A stretch of DNA of 18,360 nt. Source: CAYSLZ01 sp964547295. Its GTDB lineage: Bacteria; Patescibacteriota; Microgenomatia; UBA12405; JAHJSD01. The stretch's first letter is position 1. Each line of letters starts with the position of its first letter. The translations under genes were made by a program, and so were the position numbers. The stretch covers positions 1 to 18,360 of the forward strand of contig CAZJMH010000012.1 in NCBI GenBank assembly GCA_964547295.1, written 5' to 3'. The notes under the pieces are model-generated. The model saw only the letters and a program-made list of their open reading frames with translations. It did not search any database and was not told the DNA's origin. Below, in pieces: positions 13,495 to 18,360 of this stretch.

Positions 13495-14370
13495 ATGAAT
13501 GATTATTATGAAATACTCGGAGTTGACAAATCGGCTTCTCAAGACGAAATTAAAAAAGCTTATCGTAAATTAGCTTTAAAATGGCATCCAGATAAAAATG
13601 ATTCCCCAGAAGCTGAGGAAAAGTTTAAAAAAATAAACCAGGCTTATGAAGTCCTTTCAAATTCTCAAAAAAGGCAGGCATATGACCAATTTGGCCATGC
13701 TGCCTTTCAACAAGGTATGGACAGTGCTGGCGGCTTCCAAGGCGGTCAGCAGGGGCCATTTACTTATACTTTTAATTTTGGCGGTGAGGAGTCTCCATTT
13801 TCCGCCAAGGGCGGACCAGCCTCTGGCTGGGAAGGCTTCTCAGATCCATTTGAAATTTTTAACCAGTTTTTTGGCGGTGCTTCGCCTTTTGGCCGGACAG
13901 GTCACCGAAAACCTACTTATCAAATAAAGATTGGCTTTATGGAAGCAATTAATGGGGTTGAAAAAGAAGTTCAACTCAATGGCAAATCAAAAAAGATTAA
14001 AATACCGGCTGGAATTTCTTCTGGCCAGCGGATTCAATTTGATGACTTTAATTTAATTATTCAGGTTGCCGATCACCCAAAATATGACCGTCGTGGGTTG
14101 GATATTATAGTTGGAAAAGAAATCCCTTTTTCAACCGCTGTATTGGGAGGGACAATTAAGGTGAATACTGTTTATGATGAAGAAGTAAAGTTGAGGATCC
14201 GGCCGGGAACAGAATCGGGGACAATGATTCGCTTGCGGGGCAAAGGAGTAAAAGCGCCAAGGTCCAACCGCCGTGGTAATCAATATGTCCAAGTAAAAGT
14301 TAAGGTTCCTGATTCACCAACCCGAGAACAAAAGCAACTTCTAAAAAAACTTGAAAAGGCAGGTATGTAG
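13495..14370 (+). CDS. DnaJ-type co-chaperone without zinc finger (class B, CbpA-like)
   Basis: A 291-aa J-protein. Residues 1-67 are the J domain, with HPD at 31-33 that triggers DnaK's ATPase. Residues 68-140 are Gly/Phe-rich (GGFQGGQQGPF, FGGASPFGR). The C-terminal peptide-binding domains follow (QIKIGFMEAINGVEKEV, IKIPAGISSGQRI, DIIVGKEIPFSTAVLGGTI). No CxxCxGxG repeats are present, so this is class B like CbpA, not a canonical 375-aa DnaJ, although it occupies the dnaJ position in the operon. It begins 17 nt after dnaK with no Shine-Dalgarno near the ATG. Two adjacent GC-rich hairpins at 13801-13830 code for part of the G/F region. Whether it is the only DnaJ of the organism cannot be seen here. 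Confidence 0.93.
   Translation: MNDYYEILGVDKSASQDEIKKAYRKLALKWHPDKNDSPEAEEKFKKINQAYEVLSNSQKRQAYDQFGHAAFQQGMDSAGGFQGGQQGPFTYTFNFGGEESPFSAKGGPASGWEGFSDPFEIFNQFFGGASPFGRTGHRKPTYQIKIGFMEAINGVEKEVQLNGKSKKIKIPAGISSGQRIQFDDFNLIIQVADHPKYDRRGLDIIVGKEIPFSTAVLGGTIKVNTVYDEEVKLRIRPGTESGTMIRLRGKGVKAPRSNRRGNQYVQVKVKVPDSPTREQKQLLKKLEKAGM
13801..13830. repeat. Twin GC-rich hairpins in the DnaJ G/F region
   Basis: TCCGCC-AAG-GGCGGA is followed directly by CCAGCC-TCT-GGCTGG: two perfect 6-bp stems with 3-nt loops, back to back. They encode SAKGGPASGW, an in-frame part of the flexible linker. Confidence 0.7.
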
Positions 14371-14374
14371 CCAA

Positions 14375-14396
14375 ATAACTCCTCGGACGGTGTTAT
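14375..14396. terminator. Possible bidirectional terminator hairpin
   Basis: ATAAC and GTTAT pair with an inner CC/GG after one T-T mismatch. It fills the 29-bp gap between the convergent ends of the dnaJ-like gene and the hydrolase. No T tract follows on either side, so termination is uncertain. Confidence 0.25.
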
Positions 14397-14399
14397 CTG

Positions 14400-14996
14400 C
14401 TAAATTATAAATTCCTCTCCATGACCGGGGTAAGCGGTGTAGCCGGTAAAATTATTCCGGATTTTTTGAAGTGACCGCCGCATTTTTTCAGTTGAGGCGT
14501 AAGAAAAATCCGTTCGTCCGATGCCGTTTTTAAAAAGTGTATCACCAGTGAAGATAATTTTATTTTTAGGATTAACCAGACAAATTCCACCTGGGCTGTG
14601 GCCTGGTGTATGAATAACTCGTAATTCATCTTTTATAATTCTTAATTCTTCTCCGTCTTCTAAATATTTTATTTTTGATGGCGGCTGTTCAATAATTTCC
14701 CGGTTAAGCCAGTGCTGTGCTGAATCAGTCATGTAATCAACAATTTTTTTGTCGTCTGCATGGATATAAAAAGGGATATCAAAAGCCATTTGTAGTTCTC
14801 CGGCAGCCAAAATGTGGTCAAAATGTCCATGAGTGGCAACAATCGCTTTTGGTTTTAAATCTTGCCGAAGAATATTTTCTGAAATTAAATTTGCCTCGTC
14901 ACCAGGGTCAATAATTAGACACTCATCTGGTATTTCAGCTGAAACTAGATAACAATTCGCCTGGAGTTCACCAACAATAAACTTTTGAATATTCAT
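14400..14996 (-). CDS. Metallo-beta-lactamase-fold hydrolase (glyoxalase II-like)
   Basis: A 198-aa single-domain MBL-fold enzyme. The metal motifs are all present: ANCYLV with IIDPGDEA, HxHxDH at 56-61 (THGHFDH), HTPGHSPGG (third His), FTGDTLF (bridging Asp) and YPGHG (last His). These bind two metal ions. The size and the GIGRTDF element match the glyoxalase II-like YcbL/hydroxyacylglutathione hydrolase group, which cleaves thioesters; with no evidence for glutathione here the substrate is open. No signal peptide, so cytoplasmic. The ATG lies 6 nt after an extended -10 box. A period-7 repeat (14614-14648) underlies EELRIIKDELRVI, without altering the family spacing. Convergent to the dnaJ-like gene. 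Confidence 0.88.
   Translation of the reverse strand: MNIQKFIVGELQANCYLVSAEIPDECLIIDPGDEANLISENILRQDLKPKAIVATHGHFDHILAAGELQMAFDIPFYIHADDKKIVDYMTDSAQHWLNREIIEQPPSKIKYLEDGEELRIIKDELRVIHTPGHSPGGICLVNPKNKIIFTGDTLFKNGIGRTDFSYASTEKMRRSLQKIRNNFTGYTAYPGHGEEFII
14614..14648 (-). repeat. Five degenerate heptads inside the MBL hydrolase gene
   Basis: On the coding strand the units GAATTAA and GAATTAT are followed by three more 7-bp units, four of the five starting with GA. They encode ELRIIKDELRVI just before the HTPGH motif. Confidence 0.45.
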
Positions 14997-15002
14997 AATT
15001 AG

Positions 15003-15011
15003 ATTTTAACA
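15003..15011 (-). promoter_or_regulatory. Extended -10 promoter of the MBL hydrolase
   Basis: On the minus strand TG-T-TAAAAT ends 6 nt before the ATG at 14996, implying a leaderless transcript. Confidence 0.5.
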
Positions 15012-15031
15012 TTCAATTAAAATATTAGTCC

Positions 15032-15060
15032 TTGACGGTGTAAAAATATGGTGTTATCTT
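15032..15060 (+). promoter_or_regulatory. Possible promoter into the 15.1-15.3 kb stretch
   Basis: TTGACG (15032-15037), 17 bp, and TATCTT (15055-15060) preceded by TG-T. Initiation would fall near 15067. This supports transcription rightward into a stretch without a recognised gene. Confidence 0.4.
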
Positions 15061-15074
15061 GATAATAATCTTAT

Positions 15075-15341
15075 ATGCTATCTTGGAAAGAACGCGTTCA
15101 CAGCGCACATAATGGAAATAGACATAGTCTTTCTCGGTCAAAGTGTCTTTGTCTTCGATCCTTGGGAAGAGAAACATTGCGCCGACCAGCAAGTGCTCGT
15201 CAAGTTGAATTAAGAATACGGCAGTCAAATGGTCAATCTTTTCGGTCTAATGGTGATTTTGAGAAAATTGTTGAATCATATATTCCAAATACTCAAAAAG
15301 AAATTTTGTATCAAAAAGGTTTTGAAACCTCTTCTACCTAA
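15075..15341 (+). CDS. Doubtful small ORF in an unexplained stretch
   Basis: An 88-codon reading frame starting with an ATG 14 nt after a promoter-like sequence. The first half is Arg/Ser/Cys-rich and unlike a typical protein; the second half (QSNGQSFRSNGDFEKIVESY and on to its end) has codon use like the neighbours. I do not recognise it. Two rival frames exist: the minus strand (15228 down to 15025, TTG start, 67 codons) and a plus-strand frame open from 15010 to 15210, which are codon-aligned antisense to each other. The whole 15012-15349 gap may instead hold a decayed gene or an untranslated RNA; no known RNA family motif is seen. Confidence 0.25.
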   Translation: MLSWKERVHSAHNGNRHSLSRSKCLCLRSLGRETLRRPASARQVELRIRQSNGQSFRSNGDFEKIVESYIPNTQKEILYQKGFETSST

Positions 15342-15346
15342 CTGCG

Positions 15347-15355
15347 TGTTAGAAT
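15347..15355 (+). promoter_or_regulatory. Extended -10 promoter of uvrB
   Basis: TG-T-TAGAAT ends 8 nt before the ATG at 15364. It fixes the uvrB start and suggests a leaderless mRNA. No -35 match at normal spacing. Confidence 0.5.
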
Positions 15356-15363
15356 ATAGGGCG

Positions 15364-17361
15364 ATGAAATTTGAACTAAAGGCTGATTTTCAACCAACCG
15401 GTGATCAGCCTCAGGCAATTGAAAAATTAACCAAAGGGATAAAAAAGGGATTAGAAAACCAGGTTTTGCTTGGGGTAACCGGCAGTGGCAAAACATATAC
15501 TATTGCTAATCTTATTGCCAATACTCAAAAGCCGACTTTAGTTATTTCTCATAACAAAACTTTAGCTGCTCAGCTTTATCAAGAATTTAGGGATTTTTTC
15601 CCAAACAATTCTGTTGGTTTTTTTATTTCTTATTACGACTATTATCTGCCGGAATCTTATTTGCCCCAAACAGATACTTATATTGCTAAAGAGACTGAAG
15701 TTAATCAGGAAATTGATAAACTTCGGTTGAAAGCAACCAGTCAAATTTTGTCCCGGGAAGATGTCATTATTGTTGCCTCTGTTTCTTGTATTTATAATAT
15801 TGGCTCCCCTTTGGAATATAAGCGTTATGTAATTGAGTTTGAAGTTGGTCAAGATATTTCGCCTCAAAAATTAAAGCAGAAATTAGTTGATATGCATTAT
15901 AGGGCTAATCGTTGGGAATTATCTCGAGGTCAATTTCGTCAACGAAACAATCTCCTCCAAATATTTTCTGCCTATAAGGAGGAAGTTTTAGAAATAGAAT
16001 TTGAGGGGGCAAAAATCAGTCAAATTGCCAGCCGGGAAATATTTTCTGATCAACGTCAAATTAAAAATAAGGCAGTAATTTATCCGGCTAAACATTATTT
16101 AACTAATCCTGATGTGGTTCAGCCGGCAATAAAAGAAATTCGCCGGGATAAAAATAAACGGGTAGAAGAGTTAAAAGAAAAAAATAAACTGGTTGAAGCC
16201 CAACGGCTTGAACAACGGGTTGAATATGATTTGGAAATGATTCAAGAGGTTGGTTATGTCAACGGAATTGAAAATTATTCCCGCTACTTTGACGGCCGTC
16301 AACCAGGCGACCCGCCTCATACTTTAATCGATTATTATCACCACGCTTATGGTGAAGATTTTATGATTGTGATAGATGAGTCTCATATAACTGTTCCTCA
16401 AATAGGCGGAATGTACCGGGGCGACCGGTCGCGAAAGCAGACTTTAATAGATTTTGGCTTCCGCCTCCCTTCTTGTTTAGATAATCGGCCGTTAAAGTTT
16501 AACGAGTTTTTAAGGCGGACAACTCAAACGATTTATTCTTCGGCTACTCCAAGAGCGTGGGAAAAAGAACAATCAAATCAACGGGTTATTGAACAATTAA
16601 TTCGGCCGACTGGTTTAGTTGAACCGAAGATTGACATTCGGCCGACAAAAACACAGGTTAATGATGTGATTAAAGAAATTGTTAAACGCAAAAAGAAGAA
16701 AGAACGGGTTTTAGTCACTACATTGACAAAACGTTTAGCTGAAGATTTATCTCGGTATTTAAATGATCAAGAACATACTGGTGGTCAAGAGATAAAAGTT
16801 CAATATATCCATGCTGATGTTGATTCTTTGGAACGGAGTCAAATACTAACTGATCTAAGAAAAGGCGAATACGATGTTTTAGTTGGGGTTAATTTGCTTC
16901 GGGAGGGCTTGGACTTGCCGGAAGTATCAATGGTTGCTATTTTAGATGCCGACATTTCCGGCTTTTTACGATCAAAAATTTCTTTAATCCAGACCATGGG
17001 GCGGGCAGCAAGAAATAGTGCCGGAAAAGTAATTTTATATGCCGATAAAAAAACTGAAGCAATGAAGAAAGCGATTACTGAGGTTAATCGCCGGCGTGAA
17101 ATTCAACTCGATTACAATGAAGAACATGGGATAACACCGGAGACGATTAAAAAGCCAATTCGGGGCGAGATTGTGCCTGGCTGGAGAGATCGGGATGATC
17201 AGCCGGCAAAAATTAACCCGGAAGCATTAACCCCAAAAGAAATTAAAGAAAAAATATCACAGCTGAAAAGGCAAATGAACAAATCTGCCGGTGAATTAGA
17301 ATTTGAAAAAGCGGCTCGAATCCGCGATCAGATTAATAAATTAAAAAATTGGCTTCAATAA
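15364..17361 (+). CDS. uvrB: Excinuclease ABC subunit B
   Basis: UvrB receives damaged DNA from UvrA, verifies the lesion and recruits UvrC for incision. From the ATG at 15364 the protein has 665 residues, the family's normal length, and starts MKFELKADFQPTGDQPQAI as expected. Walker A GVTGSGKT is at 37-44, the beta-hairpin YYDYYLPESYLPQTDTYI follows, then Walker B VIDESHITVPQIGGMYRGD, motif V NLLREGLDLPEV, VI QTMGRAARN, and a C-terminal UVR domain (ELEFEKAARIRDQINKL) that contacts UvrC. A longer frame from a TTG at 15229 is rejected: it adds 45 residues with no family counterpart and crosses the promoter. uvrA follows after 98 bp with its own promoter. Confidence 0.98.
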   Translation: MKFELKADFQPTGDQPQAIEKLTKGIKKGLENQVLLGVTGSGKTYTIANLIANTQKPTLVISHNKTLAAQLYQEFRDFFPNNSVGFFISYYDYYLPESYLPQTDTYIAKETEVNQEIDKLRLKATSQILSREDVIIVASVSCIYNIGSPLEYKRYVIEFEVGQDISPQKLKQKLVDMHYRANRWELSRGQFRQRNNLLQIFSAYKEEVLEIEFEGAKISQIASREIFSDQRQIKNKAVIYPAKHYLTNPDVVQPAIKEIRRDKNKRVEELKEKNKLVEAQRLEQRVEYDLEMIQEVGYVNGIENYSRYFDGRQPGDPPHTLIDYYHHAYGEDFMIVIDESHITVPQIGGMYRGDRSRKQTLIDFGFRLPSCLDNRPLKFNEFLRRTTQTIYSSATPRAWEKEQSNQRVIEQLIRPTGLVEPKIDIRPTKTQVNDVIKEIVKRKKKKERVLVTTLTKRLAEDLSRYLNDQEHTGGQEIKVQYIHADVDSLERSQILTDLRKGEYDVLVGVNLLREGLDLPEVSMVAILDADISGFLRSKISLIQTMGRAARNSAGKVILYADKKTEAMKKAITEVNRRREIQLDYNEEHGITPETIKKPIRGEIVPGWRDRDDQPAKINPEALTPKEIKEKISQLKRQMNKSAGELEFEKAARIRDQINKLKNWLQ

Positions 17362-17365
17362 AAAA

Positions 17366-17417
17366 CCAAGGTTCAGGTACTAATTAACCTTGAAGGTTGT
17401 TTAGGTTTGAACCTTGG
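17366..17417. repeat. Nested palindrome between uvrB and uvrA
   Basis: Outer arms CCAAGGTTCA (17366-17375) and TGAACCTTGG (17408-17417) are perfectly complementary. Between them lies another palindrome, AACCTTGAAGGTT (17386-17398). It begins 4 nt after the uvrB stop and may terminate that transcript, though no T tract follows. The AACCT/AGGTT theme resembles the elements at 5381 and 7957. Confidence 0.65.
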
Positions 17418-17422
17418 GAGAG

Positions 17423-17450
17423 TTGAAAAAATTTAAGTTTAAGATAAGAT
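17423..17450 (+). promoter_or_regulatory. Promoter of uvrA
   Basis: TTGAAA (17423-17428), a 16-bp spacer and TAAGAT (17445-17450), ending 9 nt before the uvrA ATG. It suggests uvrA is transcribed separately from uvrB, again with almost no leader. Confidence 0.45.
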
Positions 17451-17459
17451 TACAATTCT

Positions 17460-18360
17460 ATGAAAGATATTATAAAAATAAAAGGGGCCCGGGAACACAA
17501 TTTAAAAAATATTGACTTGGAAATTCCTAAAAACAAGCTAGTTGTTTTTTGTGGTGTTTCAGGGTCCGGAAAATCCAGTTTAGCAATGGATACACTTTTT
17601 GCTGAAGGCCAACGCCGATATGTTCAGTCTTTAAACACCTATGCCAGACAATTTTTAGGTGTTGCTTCCAAACCAGAAGTTGATCAAATTGACGGCTTGT
17701 CACCGGCAATTGCCATTGACCAAAAAGGTTTATCTCATAATCCGCGGTCAACAGTTGGAACTGCAACTGAAGTTTATGATTATTTACGATTATTATATTC
17801 TAAAGTAGGTGTTCCTAACTGCCCATCCTGCGGCCGGCCGATTGAAAGGCAAACTCCTCGCCAGGTAGCCGAACAAATTGTCGGTAAAATAGAGAATTTA
17901 ATTGCCACTTCTGGCAAGGCCAGATTTTTGATTTTGTCACCAATTGTCCGGAGTAAAAAAGGAGAATTTAGTCAATTATTTACTAACTTAACTAAGAAGG
18001 GTTTTCAACAGGTTAGGATTGATAACCATTACTATTTTTTAGACGAAGATATCGTTCTTATTAGGACTAATCGTCACGATATTAGTGTTGTTATTGATAA
18101 AATAAATTTAACCCAAAAAGTAGATAATAAAAAAAATTTATTAACTAGGTTAATCGACGATATTGAAGTTTCTTTTGAATTATCAGATGGACTAGCAATT
18201 TTATCAGAAGTGGAAGATAAAAGTTTTGATTTTCCCGCTAAGCCAAAAAAAACAACCGACAAATTATTTTCACGGCGGTTTAATTGTCCTCAGTGTCAGA
18301 TTTCTTTGCCGCCGTTAAAGCCGCGTTTATTTTCATTTAATTCGCCTTTGGGAGCTTGTC
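17460..18360 (+). CDS. uvrA: Excinuclease ABC subunit A, N-terminal part
   Basis: The first 300 codons of UvrA, running off the right edge (about a third of a usual 930-950 aa protein). UvrA is the dimeric ABC ATPase that finds bulky DNA lesions and loads UvrB. Seen here: the start KIKGAREHNLKNIDLEIPKN, Walker A GVSGSGKS (32-39), EGQRRYVQSLNTYARQFL, the Q-loop region DQIDGLSPAIAIDQK, the first zinc-module pair CPSC (121-124) and, after the UvrB-binding insertion, the second pair CPQC (276-279), then LKPRLFSFNSPLGAC. All features agree with a functional protein as far as visible. The ATG at 17460 is chosen from the family N-terminus and the promoter just upstream. Confidence 0.97.
   Translation, partial: MKDIIKIKGAREHNLKNIDLEIPKNKLVVFCGVSGSGKSSLAMDTLFAEGQRRYVQSLNTYARQFLGVASKPEVDQIDGLSPAIAIDQKGLSHNPRSTVGTATEVYDYLRLLYSKVGVPNCPSCGRPIERQTPRQVAEQIVGKIENLIATSGKARFLILSPIVRSKKGEFSQLFTNLTKKGFQQVRIDNHYYFLDEDIVLIRTNRHDISVVIDKINLTQKVDNKKNLLTRLIDDIEVSFELSDGLAILSEVEDKSFDFPAKPKKTTDKLFSRRFNCPQCQISLPPLKPRLFSFNSPLGAC

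Noticed and set aside
13646..13927. 93-codon ORF within the dnaJ-like gene in another frame
   Set aside because: The overlapping frame has full J-domain and C-terminal motifs; this one has none.
1485..14648. CRISPR array or diversity-generating retroelement as source of the repeats
   Set aside because: The heptads are tandem without spacers of constant length, no cas genes or reverse transcriptase are present, and no template/variable repeat pair is seen.
15025..15228. Minus-strand 67-codon ORF with TTG start
   Set aside because: It looks somewhat protein-like, but it has no promoter or ribosome site that I can see and is codon-aligned antisense to another open frame. Kept only as part of the unexplained stretch.
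15067..15340. tmRNA, RNase P RNA, SRP RNA or 6S RNA in the unexplained stretch
   Set aside because: None of the conserved core motifs of these RNAs could be found on either strand.
15229..15363. TTG-initiated 45-residue N-terminal extension of UvrB
   Set aside because: UvrB normally begins near MKFELKADFQPTGDQP, and an extended -10 box lies 8 nt before the ATG at 15364.

Overview
The window looks like part of a streamlined, AT-rich bacterial chromosome, most likely from the Candidate Phyla Radiation (Patescibacteria), perhaps Microgenomates. This is an inference, resting on a large DUF2298 'YYY' membrane protein, unusually short versions of universal proteins (HrcA 243 aa, Obg 313 aa without a C-terminal domain, MscS 167 aa, PcrA 626 aa), near absence of Shine-Dalgarno sequences, and very short intergenic gaps. 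Both TAA/TAG and one TGA stop are used, so the standard bacterial code fits.

Layout: 1-112 is the start of a HAD-like phosphatase on the minus strand, divergent from a DUF2298 membrane protein (160-2250) that ends in a strong hairpin. Next on the plus strand are a PcrA/UvrD helicase (2325-4205), a FemA/FemB-type aminoacyltransferase (4314-5369), the GTPase Obg (5438-6379) and tRNA-Lys(CTT) (6391-6462). Tail to tail with the tRNA, with a 3-nt gap, is a minus-strand operon of a small MscS channel and a 999-aa helicase-nuclease of the UvrD/AddA/AdnAB type (9958 down to 6466). A small membrane protein (9997-10317) precedes the heat-shock operon hrcA-grpE-dnaK-dnaJ (10353-14370). A metallo-beta-lactamase-fold hydrolase lies convergent (14400-14996), followed by a poorly understood 370-bp stretch, then uvrB (15364-17361) and the first 300 codons of uvrA (17460 to the window end).

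Functionally the window joins protein folding (the whole HrcA/GrpE/DnaK/DnaJ set under one CIRCE-like operator), DNA repair (UvrA, UvrB, PcrA and the helicase-nuclease), and cell-envelope functions (DUF2298, FemAB, MscS).

Three non-genic signals stand out. (1) At nearly every independently transcribed gene a -10 hexamer, often an extended TGnTAAAAT, lies only 6-10 nt before the ATG, implying leaderless mRNAs. (2) Degenerate tandem repeats with a strict 7-bp period occur between genes and in frame inside genes; one abuts a perfect 13-bp inverted repeat. (3) A palindromic element with arms AACCTGCGAGGTT / AACCTCGGAGGTT occurs once between genes and once, nearly unchanged, inside the helicase-nuclease reading frame. 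The repeats are the best candidates for something undescribed.
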